Made by a program: the position numbers and the translations under genes | Shown here: positions 10,276 through 23,083 of the stretch, one piece after another | Layout of the letters: every line of letters starts with the position of its first letter | Numbering within the stretch: the first letter of the stretch is position 1 | Notes under the pieces: model-generated | Database searches by the model: none | What the model was told of the DNA's origin: nothing | The model's input: the letters and a program-made list of their open reading frames with translations, nothing else | NCBI RefSeq assembly: GCF_003171515.1 | Contig: NC_089390.1 | Span: forward strand, 4,092,001 to 4,156,000 | Length of the DNA stretch: 64,000 nt | Direction of reading: 5' to 3' | Source: Pyrenophora tritici-repentis | Taxonomy: Eukaryota > Ascomycota > Dothideomycetes > Pleosporales > Pleosporaceae

Positions 10276-11587
10276 CTATGCTACACGTAGTTGGCCTGCG
10301 TTGGATAGCTGGGAGAATTAATGTATGGTACATTTGGATAGAGCAGTTGAAACTCAAGATGTTATCGTTACAATTCTAATGCCATTGAGTTGGGGCATGC
10401 CGCTCCAGGGGTACTCCTGCGGGCCCCCAAAGGCCAAGCTGAGGAAAGCGAGGAAGAGAAGCAAAATCTTCACCTTCGTGGTTGGTTCATCGCTGAATTT
10501 GTATCGGAAGTGTTGTTGTGGGGCTAGTCGTGTTCAAAGTCAGGTTATTCTAGTTGAATTGTGGTTTCAATACGAAAGAAGTACCCGCATACATATCTGA
10601 TGGGAATATGCTAACGGCGGTTGCACATATCACCCATTCTCCGGAGTGATTGGTAGTTTATTCTTATGTGACGAAGAGTCGCTCAAACCATTGTCACGAT
10701 AAGAACGCTTTCGGGACAGAAGATTGGAGTCGCGATAGGCCTGTGCGCTGGTCTGGTGAACGTATTCTTTCACTTGCCGGTCAGTAAGGTGCATTGGTCT
10801 ATATACTCTATATCTAATCACATACGGGGAAGATCGTTCTTTACACACACTACCCTGCACTTCTATCGTGACGACAACCGAACAGTTTCTTGTTTGTTAA
10901 TTTATTTAGTTAGAAATAATGACGAGCAGATGAAGGCTCGTATCCACCTTTCTAGCCTATAGCTAATCTAGCAGCGACTTGATCGAACGTATCAGCGCTC
11001 TGTCCGCTGCTGAAGTAAGTCATCGTGTATACTCACCACCTAGGCCGAACCGGCTTTGACTTCAAACAGGCCCATTGGTATTACCTCCTACGTCAAGTGA
11101 AACAATCGGTTTATAGATGAATCATAGACTAGGTATCTGTCATTGGTATAAAGCAGTACTAATAGCGGTACTATTACAGATATGTCTGCTCTAATGGATT
11201 TCCAGGATGAGGGGCTGTCGTGGTCAGTAATCACACTAAGATAGCCACCGCCTCTCTTACGGCAAGGCATCCAAAGACAACAATGCTCAAGGAGAAGTAC
11301 CCAAAACTGCGTGAACATGAATATTTTCCATTTTGCTGACAAAGATGGAAATGTGAGGCTGGAGAGGCGGAGGTAACGCAGAAAGGCCGAGGCTAGCTCG
11401 AGATGTGGTCTGAGCTTTTTCTGGAGGCTTCCAAAGTCCAACCCGAAATTTTAGAACATCAGCGACTGATTTCTCCGCAATTCTCCTCCTCATCGAATTC
11501 TCTCCCTAGTAAATTTGTACTGCGCTGGAGTCTAGGAGCATAGCTTTAGCATCTGTACCTTGATCTACACATCCCAATTCCTTCACA
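10276..11587. other. Gene-free stretch upstream of HSP60
   Basis: Short overlapping ORFs only. The last few hundred bases are the HSP60 promoter; the rest looks decayed. I see no terminal inverted repeats or long terminal repeats. Confidence 0.4.
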
Positions 11588-13469
<1,882 letters not shown>

Positions 13470-14154
13470 GCACTTGGAGCCCAACCCGTCTGTTATCTTC
13501 TTCTTATACCCCCATTCCGCTATAATGACTTTAGTCTAACGTCTTCCCGGCGATGGTTTATGTGCACGATATTGGGATGGTCTCCGCTCTTCACTCATGG
13601 GTTTCAAAAGCGTAGCATTTTGTTTTTTTGTGTTTATTGTACAATATGGTGTATCTAGAAGCTCTCCTGGGAAGGACAAGATGTAAAAAGCGACGAAGGA
13701 AATGTGAACAAGTGTATAAACAAACAACAGCGAGTACGAATGATTGCTTGGCATGTGGTGTGGATAATAGCGGATAGAGTGACGGATGTTGGTCGGGAAA
13801 TAAGCCGATACTGGTTGCTGTGGCGGCGCAGTAGGGCAACTAAACCTGTCATGCTTGCTTGACCCCACTACGTCGGTTGAAAATAACCCCACTACTTCCC
13901 TCAGCCTCAGCAACACCGCTCCTCCACCTCCGCCCTCTCTCCCGCAAAACAAACAAAGTCCCTAACGCCATCAGTTTTCGCCCTTGACGTAAGCTGCAAC
14001 CCTCCCCGCCAACACACAGGCAGCCGTTCACTGCTGCACATGCGCACGCGGCAATGGCAGCCCGATGACGACGCTGACAGGCAACACAGTACTGATAAAG
14101 CATCTCGGTGCCCCAAGCTCTCTCCAACATCCTCTACACTTTACATAGAACATC
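13470..14154. other. Intergenic spacer, HSP60 to cofilin
   Basis: Holds the HSP60 3' UTR and a CA-rich cofilin promoter. Antisense ORFs at 13536-13952 and 13849-14130 are without recognisable motifs and are probably chance. Confidence 0.5.
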
Positions 14155-14876
14155 ATGGTAAGCTAATTGGAGACATGTGACTAGCGATGCAGTATTGACA
14201 AAGCTTGCAGGCTCAATCCGGGTACGTACTGCGCAACAAACAAACACAAGCCGAATAGCTGTCGCTGCCCGATATGCACACCCATGCATCCCACCACTTT
14301 CACCACCACCACGACGCTCCTACCCCGTGACCTAAGCCCGCACCACATACACTAACAAGACCCGTAGTGTCTCCGTCTCGCCCGAGTGCATCAGCACCTT
14401 CAACGAGCTCAAGCTCGGCAAGGACATCAAGTGGATAATCTACAAGATCAGCGACGACTGGAAAGAGATTGTTGTCGAGGAGACATCCAAGGAGGCAAAC
14501 TTCGACGTGTTCCGCGAGAAGCTGCTCAACGCCAAGAGCAAGGACCGCCGCGGCAAGGAGGGCATCGGTGGCCGCTATGCCGTCTTCGATGTCGAGTACG
14601 AGCTTGACAGTGGTGAGGGCTCGAGGAGCAAGATTACTTTTATCAGCTGGACACCGGACGATGCCGCACAATACGTAGGTTTTGGAAATGCGCACTGTGC
14701 AGCGCTGCACTAAAGAAGGCATGCTGACTGAAATTTGATAGCCTCGCATGATGTACTCGTCCTCCAAGGAAGCCATCAAGCGCGCCCTCAACGGTCTCGC
14801 CGCCGATATCCAAGCCAACGACGCCGACGACATCGAGTTTGAGAACATCAAGAGCCGTGTCTCCAAGGGCCGTTAA
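14155..14876 (+). CDS. COF1: Cofilin, actin-depolymerising factor
   Basis: Four exons, 14155-14157, 14211-14221, 14368-14674 and 14742-14876, give 151 residues. Exon 1 is only the ATG and exon 2 only 11 bp. Cofilin binds and severs ADP-actin filaments in cortical patches and at growing tips. The product starts MAQSGVSVSPECISTFNELKLG, with the regulatory serine in the N-terminal SGV. It continues with KDIKWIIYKISDDWKEIVVEE, GRYAVFDVEYEL, ITFISWTPDDA and the actin-binding helix PRMMYSSSKEAIKRAL. All are hallmarks of the ADF-homology fold. The micro-exon arrangement at the start is also seen in other filamentous fungal cofilin genes as far as I recall. Every splice border is canonical and phase-consistent. 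Confidence 0.96.
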
Positions 14877-15182
14877 GCGCCGCTCTTCATCCATCTGTCG
14901 GCATGGCGCACCTGAATATAGGAGGAGCATTCGAATTGGTAATGATATGGTGAAACGAGTCGTGGGGTTAGTTGGTAGTGTGCCATGGCGAAGAGTATGC
15001 AACGAATTGAGCATGGTTAAATATACAATATATGGGCTGGCGATGCCGGCTTGCTTTGCATTATCAGGCTTGGTATGCTTGCCATAAGCTAAGAAGTGGT
15101 CAAATTGTCTTTGATGGACATATTCTTGGTATCTTACTGCTAACCTAACATGATGTGACGGATATGTTTGGCATCTCCGTGC
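14877..15182. other. Convergent 3' spacer, cofilin / GET5
   Basis: 306 bp between two facing stop codons. AT-leaning 3' UTR sequence; nothing else seen. Confidence 0.5.
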
Positions 15183-16004
15183 TCACTTGTTTTGCTGCCA
15201 TGCCTCTTTGAAGACACCGACGAGTCTCTCCCCCTCTTCTGCATCCTTTATCCTCTGGAGCATGAATGCTTTCAAGTCGCCCCAGAATTCGTCTGTAGCA
15301 ACAATGTCCTTGCCACTCTCAGCCCCTGAGCCTGCAGTCCCACTAGCCGTCCCCGCAATCGTTTCCCCAGCACTCGCAAGCCCCTTTTCACTCTCCGTTG
15401 GTGGCGCAACAGCAGGCGGACTTGCGACTGGTGTGCTTCCTGCCGCCGGACTCGCAGCCCCTCCAAGAGCGGCACCAGCCATGACCATGACGCCAAACTC
15501 GACCTCACTACCCGCATCAGACCCAATTACTTCCAATAGTGTCTTGGAGTCTGTGACTGGTTTCTTCTTGTACAGAATCTTAATCTTGGCCGCTGATAAT
15601 GAGGCTTGTGTCGCAAACTGCTGCTTGATGTCGTAGACGGACGTCTTTGCCGGGTCGATGGAGGACAGCGGGATGGTTGGGGTGGATGGTTTCATGGGCT
15701 TAAGGGTTATAGAGATGGTTTGCGAGGACGTGGATGTTGAACCGTTATCCGTCGATGTCTTTGGGTTGGGGCGCTGAGGGTGGGGTGGGTGTTGGAGGCG
15801 GGGGAGCGTGTACTGTGGCTTGTTTTAGCAGGCGCATTTGGCATAGGGAGTATACCTGAAAGGTTGGTAGAAATTGGGAGAGGAGAGGCTTACAGCGCCT
15901 TGAGCGGGATATTGTCGAGCATCTGCGATGTGGTCCGACGATAGCTTTGCTGGGCGCGCATCGAGTGCGCTGAGGAACGATTTGCAAAAGGAGAGTTCGG
16001 ACAT
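15183..16004 (-). CDS. GET5: GET complex subunit Get5 (Mdy2), ubiquitin-like
   Basis: Exons 15894-16004 and 15183-15818 give 248 residues. Get5 links Get4 to Sgt2 in the pathway that hands tail-anchored proteins to Get3 for ER insertion. The N-terminal Get4-binding segment reads MSELSFCKSFLSALDARP followed by KLSSDHI. After the splice come YTLPRL, a Pro-rich linker and a ubiquitin-like domain (about 75-140) with KIKILYKKKPV. A Ser/Ala/Gly linker and a C-terminal helical dimerisation segment (FWGDLKAFM through FKEAW) complete the protein. The 75-bp intron 15819-15893 uses an AACAAG acceptor shortly after a CTAAAAC branch-like site. A stronger-looking TTTCAG acceptor 37 nt upstream would shift the frame and stop early. 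The 5' end faces NOP2 across 316 bp. Confidence 0.88.
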
Positions 16005-16320
16005 GTCGGGCAACCAGGACGCTGTCGCGTGTAATATAAGTCTTTTCAAGATAGATTTAATGCCTTGGACAATAGAAGCGGTTCACGAGATTGTCCAAAG
16101 TTGTGTATAGCTGCAGTGCGATGACGCTGTTTGGATGTGCGGGACACCAAGGGCCGACCAGGGCCCAAACTGCGCTAACCCGAAGGAGGTCCGCTAGCGC
16201 GGAAAAAGTTACCAAAATCCACCAGCGACTGCAGTTGGAAAGTTCGCGCTGCCGTTAATAGCATTTCAACAACTTTCATACCTCCATACACCCATTTCAC
16301 CCCACGGTACATCGGTCGCC
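16005..16320. promoter_or_regulatory. Bidirectional promoter region, GET5 / NOP2
   Basis: Only 316 bp separate the two start codons, so both promoters lie here. No TATA box near either start. Confidence 0.55.
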
Positions 16321-18601
16321 ATGGGTCAAGGTCGCCGTATGAAAAAGCAGGGCATGCCCGAGCCCTTGGACGAGTCTCTGGTAACGAGAAAGCGAAAAGA
16401 TGCGCCCGTCGCAGCGGACCCGGAGAGAAAGAAGAGGAGCAGGACTGCTGCAAGGGAGGCGCGAGAGGCCAAGGCCAAAGCGACACCTAAGACAAGGGTT
16501 GCGGGGAAGCCTGTGAAGCCTGTCAAGACTGCCGCAGCTGTGCTCAACGGAGCGAAGGCGAAGGCCAAAGGAAAGCCTGTAAAGCAGGCTGCTTCTCCCT
16601 CTTCGGACGAGAACGAGAACGAGGAAGACGACTCCGATTTCATGGATGACGAAGATATGGACGGTATCAACGTTACTGGTCTCGATGCGCTCGGTAGTGC
16701 GTCAGAAGACGACGAATTCGACTCCGACATCGTAGACTCTGACACTGAAGTCAGGAAAGGCGCCATGTGGTCGGATGACGAAGACGAAGACGACATCGAG
16801 GAGAAGCTCACGGCAGCAAACATCGCTGGCTTATCCAGAAAGCTCGATGAACAAAAGGCTATAGAGGATGCTGAGGCAGCTGCTGAATTGGAGGAGAACA
16901 TGATGCAAACCAACATCGCTGGTGAACGGCCAAAGATCTTGGAGGATAGTGAAGATGAAGATGGAAGGCCTGTCACGAACCTTGTCACTCAGGACATCCA
17001 ACTGCTGAGGACGAGACTCACAGATACCATCCGTGTGTTGGACGACTTCAAAAATCTAGCCGAAGAGGGTCGGAGTCGTGCCGAGTATATGGCATCGCTA
17101 TTGAAGGATGTCTGTGCTTACTACGGCTACTCTGAGTTCCTAGCAGACAAACTACTCAACCTTTTCCCTCCCCGCGAAGCTCAAGCCTTCTTCGAAGCCA
17201 ACGAGACCCCGAGACCCATCGTCATCCGCACAAACACCCTCCGTACCCATCGTCGGGAGCTTGCGCAGACACTGATCAACCGCGGCGTCCAGCTAGAGCC
17301 AGTCGGAAAGTGGTCCAAGGTCGGCCTTCAGATCTTCGATACGCAGGTGCCTCTGGGTGCAACGCCCGAGTACCTGGCCGGCCACTACATATTGCAGGCA
17401 GCATCTTCCTTCTTGCCCGTCATGGCTCTCGCGCCACAGGAAAACGAGCGAGTACTGGATGTAAGTGGACCTACGACAAATCACTACTTGTACGAGAGGA
17501 AACTAATGCGTTAATCTTTAGATGGCAGCTGCGCCCGGTGGCAAGACGACACATTTGGCAGCGCTCATGAAAAACACTGGCTGCATCTTCGCAAACGATG
17601 CAAACAAGGATCGTGCCAAGGGTCTGATAGGAAACATTCATCGCTTGGGCGCCAGAAACGTTATTGTCTCTCACTACTCCGCATTGGAGTTCCCGCGTGT
17701 CATGGGCGGCTTTGATCGCGTCTTGCTCGATGCGCCATGTTCTGGAACTGGCGTTATTGCCAAGGACGCTAGCGTCAAGACCAACAAGACTGAGGCGGAC
17801 TTTATGAAGTTACCCCATCTTCAGAAGCAATTGCTGCTCGCGGCTATCGATTCTGTCAATCATTCCTCAAAGACAGGAGGATACATAGTCTACAGTACCT
17901 GTTCGGTGACACTCGAGGAGAACGAGCAGGTAGTGCAATACGCTCTAAACAAACGACCCAATGTCAAGCTTGTCGAGACGGGCCTCACGTTTGGCAAAGA
18001 AGGTTTCACAAAGATCCAGGGCAAGATCTTTCACCCATCTATGAAGATGACAAGAAGATATTACCCACACACGTACAATGTCGACGGTTTCTTCGTCGCC
18101 AAATTCAAGAAGATTGGGCCTACGCCACCCAACGCTGTAGGAGTCAACGAGGCTACTAAGACTAATGGTAACGGAGGCGCCAAGAGCACAATCACGGAGA
18201 TTGAAGTCGTCGACCGCACTCCCATTGGCGCGGACAGCGACGAGGAGTCAGACTTTGGTGGCTTCGACGACGACGAGGATCAGAAGTATATGGAGCGTGC
18301 ACAGGCCAAGACGATGCGCAGGAAGGGTAGAGATCCCAAGGCGATTGTGCCAAAGGGCGAAAAGAGCGTTAATGGCGAGGCAAAGGAGGCTACTAAGAAA
18401 GCCACCAAAGAGGCTTCCAAGGAAGTGCCTGTAGAGAAGAACGGTGTTGCCACAAAGGAGAAGGCGGGTCGGAAAGAGAAGAAGGGCGGTGGTGTTGAGG
18501 TTGCCAAGTCTGCAACTTCGAATGGCGTCGCTGTAAAGGAAGTCACGGTCGAATCGAAAAAGGCAAGGAGGAAGAGCAGCGAAAAGAAGAGCAAGGCGTA
18601 G
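16321..18601 (+). CDS. NOP2: 25S rRNA (cytosine-C5) methyltransferase Nop2
   Basis: Exons 16321-17460 and 17522-18601 give 739 residues. Nop2 is a nucleolar SAM-dependent enzyme that makes m5C in large-subunit rRNA and is needed for 60S assembly. The first 70 residues are Lys/Arg-rich (nucleolar targeting). A Glu/Asp-rich stretch follows to about 160. The catalytic region contains NTLRTHRREL, LDMAAAPGGKTTHLA (SAM binding, split by the intron between D and M), LLDAPCSGTGV and YSTCSVTLEENE. The two conserved cysteines of RNA m5C methyltransferases are those in DAPCSG and STCS. The C-terminus has a long Lys/Glu-rich tail with AKEATKKATKEASKE-like repeats. The 61-bp intron ends at TTTAG. Confidence 0.95.
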
Positions 18602-18646
18602 TCTACTTTTGACTAGTTGAGGACGGATGCTCTAGTATCCAAAATT

Positions 18647-18671
18647 TCATGTTCCATGTTCCATGTTCCAT
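18647..18671. repeat. 7-bp tandem repeat
   Basis: CATGTTC repeated three times plus a partial copy, 45-70 bp after the NOP2 stop. Confidence 0.8.
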
Positions 18672-19312
18672 CGAAAGTTTTAGTGACATGACTAAGGCGA
18701 CGGCAGATTACTGGGGTATGCAGGAGTTGACAATGCCATGCCAGATGAACTAGTTGTACTAGTTCGGTGGGCCACATGGTCGTTTGCTACTCTATAGTAA
18801 CGTCTATCCATGGTCGCCTTCACTGTCGCATGTGCAGAGCATAGGACAGTGTCGCAAGAGCCCAGACGATTCGACGGGTGTGCCGGCCGGCGGAAGGATG
18901 GTAACATGATTACGCGAAGTTTATCCTGATTTGCAGGTAAGCGGCGGCCAATTTGGCGCAATTTCTTGTCTTCAGTCTTGGTTCAATCGCCAAGAGTCTA
19001 CTATGGCGTTGAATCCTGCACAAGCCGACCATAGCAGACCACCGACACCCCACCCACACCTCAGAACTAGGTTCAACGTGTGATGCGGGGACGAAAGAAG
19101 GTGCCCTTGACGCATCACCAAAAATCCCGCGATGCAGCTTCAAGAACGGACCGGATGCAGAAGAAGTCATAGCCCGACGAAGATTCTTCGCGGGTGCAAG
19201 CGAAGGCAACGGGGCCTTTGTGCCTTGAACGGGCCGTTTACAACTCCACATTACCCCGGAGAGCCCCCAGTTCCGTGCACCATCAAAGGGCACAATTCGG
19301 CATCCGTGCAAT

Positions 19313-19330
19313 AACCCCAGTACTGGGGTT
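19313..19330. promoter_or_regulatory. 18-bp perfect palindrome with two facing CTGGGG sites
   Basis: AACCCCAGTACTGGGGTT is self-complementary over all 18 bases. Each arm contains CTGGGG, a match to the SYGGRG CreA consensus. Confidence 0.6.
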
Positions 19331-20323
19331 GGATGTCACAACACGTCAGATGTCGAGCCACCCATCAGCCCGCAGTATGCCCTGCCGATCTTTGTCCTGG
19401 CAAGCATGCCGAGACTGCAAGTGCCAAGTGGAAGCAGGAAGATAAGAGCCGTGATGATCACGAGAAGTCGTTCCACAGCCGCATTCTGGCATCCGCGGCA
19501 AGACCAGCTGGAGCTGAATGCGAGCGTCTGGGGTAACGTAGTCACAATCCAGCATGGTTGTGGGTGTGTGGGTGTGCCTGTGAGGTATCGCGCAGCGTGC
19601 AGCACCGAAATTTGTACCGAAGGCACCTCTCAGAAGAGAGATGACGGGTCGTTTACAGGCCAAGAGTCGGACCGCAGCGCGAAGCATCTGCAGCAAGTCA
19701 ACCGGTCTCTTGGAAGGGTTTCATTCTGGAAAAGTACTGAGGTTCGGCAAACAAGCACTTTCCTTGCGAAACCATCATCAAGAGTCGCACGAGCCTATGC
19801 CGTGAACAGCAAGCTCGCCAAGATTACATGCCGCCTGCGCCGCGCTGCTCTTGGCCTCGAATGTCGTCTTGGTCTTTGCTTCGCGCCTCGTAACGCGCCG
19901 CTTCCGTTTGACCTGCTGACAGGTTCACAATTGGCTAGCATATACCTCCTCACCGTCGTCTCTTCGCGTTGTAAGCCTTCGACGTAGAGGGCGCACGGAG
20001 TAAGCGCACTAAGAATCTGGGGTAGGAGCCAACCACAGACATGCTGTCGCAACAAGTCGATGCGGGGGCAGTCAGTGCAGCATCTGGAAGACAGTCGACC
20101 GGGATTGCCAACCCGTCATGGGGTACTGCATGCCCAGTCTTCTGCTTCTATGGAACAAGGGTCCTTCGGACTTCACATGCTCAATGGAGAGATGCTCGGG
20201 GCTACAGCCTGAGCACATAAAGCGTCGACCCGCGCGTCTCCTTGGAGAAGAGGTACCACGCGCCTTGAGCTGTAGGCTTCTTTACATTTACCCATCTGTA
20301 ATCGAGAGCCCTACCTGGATATC

Positions 20324-22315
20324 ATGGGTCTTATGCTGAAGCCCCCGCCAAACACGCCTGGAAAGGCATGGTAAGCTGTTTCACGCTGTGATGCTCCAAC
20401 ATGTTGCTAACCCTTGTCAAGGCCAGCCATTATCATTGGTCTTTTTGTCGCCTTCGGTGGTGTGCTCTTTGGATATGACACTGGTACCATTTCTGGTATC
20501 ATTGCCATGGACTACTGGAAGAAGTCCTTCTCCACACAGCCCGACTTCAGCATCACAGCCTCGGAGGATTCACTAATTGTCTCAATCCTGTCGGCTGGTA
20601 CCTTCTTCGGTGCTTTAACCGCTGCGCCATTCGGTGATTTCTTTGGCAGACGCTATGGTCTCATGATCTCAGCCGGTTTCGTCTTCAACTTGGGCGTTAT
20701 TCTGCAGACTATTTCAACCAGGCAGCCACTTTTTATCGCTGGTCGCTTTTTCGCCGGTTACGGTGTTGGTCTTGTGTCTGCTCTGAGTAAGTCAACATTT
20801 TCTTACATCATTGTCTTTCTATGATATGATGTTTATAACCATTCGCGGCGAACTTTTGCGACGGAATCGTAGCTAATAAATTCTAGTCCCCATGTATCAG
20901 AGTGAAACTTCACCCAAATGGATTCGTGGAACGATTGTCGGAGCATATCAGCTCGCCATTACCATTGGCTTGTTCCTCGCATCTATTGTGAACAACGCAA
21001 CCAAGGACCGTGACGACTCTGGATCATACCGTATCCCTATTGCTGTCCAATTCGCCTGGTCGATCATCCTTGTGGTCGGGTAAGCATTTTACTCTTCAAA
21101 TTTCATAGCTGGCGCTGACAAACCCTCTAGACTAATCTTCTTACCCGAGACCCCAAGATATCTCATCAAAACCGATCGTTATGATGATGCGGCCAAGGCT
21201 TTGGGAAAACTTCGCCGTCTGCCAATTGATCATCCAGCTGTCTTGGAAGAGCTGAACGAAGTCCAAGCTAACCATCTCTACGAGATGTCGCTGGGCAAGT
21301 CCACATATATCGACTGCTTCAAGGGTACACTAGGAAAGCGTCTCATCACCGGATGCCTGCTCCAGTCGTTGCAGCAGCTGACTGGTGTCAACTTCATCTT
21401 CTGTACGTCCCAGCAGATGCGTCGGCCATAACTTTCTTCTAACATAATATAGACTACGGAACACAATACTTCCAACGCGCTGGTTTCAAGAACCCTTTCA
21501 CAATTCAGGTCATCACCAACTGCGTCAACGTCGCGTCCACATTCCGTGAGTACTTCACACACAGCTCACACATGCAAACTTACTAACCCGATCCCCAGCT
21601 GGTCTCTACGCCGTCGAACGCCTCGGTCGCCGCAACCTGCTCCTTCTAGGAGCCATCGGTATGTGCTTCTGCCAGTACATTGTCGCCATCGTCGGAACGG
21701 TATCTGGTACAACAGATCTCCCTGCCCAACGCACTGCTATCGCATTCGTGTGCATCTACATCTTCTTCTTCGCCAGCTCCTGGGGACCAGTCGCATGGGT
21801 CGTCACTGGTGAACTATACCCTCTCAAGGCCCGTGCCAAGTGCCTTTCCATGACCACTGCCAGCAACTGGCTGCTTAACTGGGCCATCGCATACTCGACT
21901 CCGTACATGGTCGATGCAAAGCACGCAAACCTTCAGTCAAAGGTCTTCTTCATCTGGGCTACCTTCTGCTTCGTCTGCATTGCTTTTGTGTAAGTCCTTC
22001 CCCCCCCCCTCCCCCAACACACGGCAAACTCCCTCTTTTTCTCTCAATTTCGTAGCTAACACACTGGAAAACAGTTGGTTCATGATCTACGAGACAAAGG
22101 GCCTCTCTCTCGAACAAGTCGACGAACTCTACGGCGTAGTCACTCAGGCTTGGAAGAGTAAATCTTTCCGCCCCACGGTCACTTTTGCCGATATCGACCA
22201 GAACGCTGGCCGCGGCATGAGCTTGACTGAGGTTGCGCAGAACCAGGAGAGAAAGCGCAGTGTCCAGCATGACGAGTCTGTCGTCGCGACTGAGACTCAG
22301 GAAGCAAAGTATTAA
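20324..22315 (+). CDS. MFS hexose transporter (sugar porter family)
   Basis: Seven exons: 20324-20370, 20422-20786, 20887-21079, 21131-21402, 21453-21545, 21599-21989 and 22075-22315. They give 533 residues, the usual size. It is a 12-span plasma-membrane proton/sugar carrier. Sugar-porter motifs in order: KAWPAIIIGLFVAFGGVLFGYDTG (split here by intron 1 after KA), GDFFGRRYG, the PMYQSETSPKWIRG motif after helix 4, PETPRYL, the helix-7 motif QQLTGVNFIFYYG, ERLGRR, WVVTGELYPLKARAK and the C-terminal ETKGLSLEQVDELY. All six introns are 50-100 bp with good signals. The specific sugar and affinity class cannot be read from sequence. The upstream CreA-type sites suggest glucose repression. Confidence 0.95.
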
Positions 22316-22765
22316 GCGGTTTGAAAAATGGCATGTTTGTATGAGGGAATGAGGATGGGAATGATGAGCATGGTATATAGATGAGGTGTGGGACGGTGAC
22401 ATGAGTGGGATGATGGTATTGGTATGGTAATGCTGAATTGTTGTGTAGATGTGTAAGTACATGAACATGTTTAATCCAACTAATGTGTCAATTCATCATT
22501 AAAGTGTCTGCTCGAGCATAGGTACTTCGCTCTTCGCAGGCGCAAACTTCTCTCTCCACTATAGACGGCTATGCGTAAAATCGCGCAAGATCCTCGCCTC
22601 CCTGCTGACCATTAATCCACCTAAAGATACCCCTTGTCTTAATCTACATCTAGATCCCCTCGTATATGCTCAAAGCGGGCGTTAGCTGCCGCAGTCTTCC
22701 GCACCCCGGGCGCTTACCTCATCGTGCGTACGCTAACTACTGTAAGTAAGTAGCTAAGCTATATG

Positions 22766-22789
22766 CATCATCATCATCATCATCATCAC
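22766..22789. repeat. (CAT)n microsatellite
   Basis: About eight CAT units without interruption. Confidence 0.9.
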
Positions 22790-22952
22790 GTACTCACAGG
22801 CACACGAAAACATGTCACATCATCAGCGTCATCACAGCATGGTAACAAGCATATTCCGTAATCAAGCATTGCCATTGCAAAGACTACCCTTTTATGTATC
22901 CAGAAGAGTGATATAGTACCCGCTCCCTCATGTCCGTAGACCCATGTAATCC

Positions 22953-23040
22953 GATGAAAGCCGATGAAAAAATCAGCCGTGAAATTCGTTACACGTGAAA
23001 GTCGTAACTCGTGAAGATTCGTGAAAAGCCGTGAAAGATT
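22953..23040. repeat. Degenerate GATGAAA/CGTGAAA motif array
   Basis: Seven copies of (C)CG(A)TGAAA(G) within 88 bp, spaced 9-17 bp, including CACGTGAAA and CCGTGAAAG. The spacing is irregular, unlike a simple tandem repeat, so it may be a cluster of binding sites or a decayed minisatellite. Confidence 0.6.
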
Positions 23041-23083
23041 CCAACCTTATCCTTCCTAGTTTGCGACAGTAGACGAGCAAGGT

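Larger units (their letters stand above)
18602..20323. promoter_or_regulatory. Long upstream region of the hexose transporter with a CreA-type site cluster
   Basis: 1.7 kb without a supportable gene; ORFs such as 19406-19987 lack coding signs. It opens with three copies of a 7-bp unit. SYGGRG matches (CreA/Mig1 consensus) occur at 19085-19090, 19256-19261, 19508-19513, 19528-19533, 20017-20022 and 20062-20067. Reverse matches lie at 19265-19270 and 19315-19320, the latter facing a forward match at 19323-19328. Function as carbon-catabolite control of the transporter is inference. Confidence 0.5.
22316..23083. other. Convergent spacer with a trinucleotide repeat and GTGAAA-type motif array
   Basis: Between the transporter 3' end and the Myb-like gene 3' end. 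It holds a (CAT)n tract (22766-22789) and a degenerate array (about 22953-23040). No ORF of note. Confidence 0.5.

Noticed and set aside
11440..11500. Heat-shock elements before HSP60
   Set aside because: Several GAA/TTC triplets are present, but I could not find three inverted units at proper 5-bp spacing.
13536..14130. Minus-strand genes between HSP60 and cofilin
   Set aside because: Overlapping short ORFs in several frames with no conserved feature; likely promoter and 3' UTR sequence.
19406..19987. 193-codon ORF in the transporter upstream region
   Set aside because: Starts without a good context, composition rich in Arg/Ser/Cys without any domain, and overlapped by equally long ORFs in other frames.
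22766..23040. CRISPR-like array
   Set aside because: Repeats are short, degenerate and irregular, and the genome is eukaryotic.
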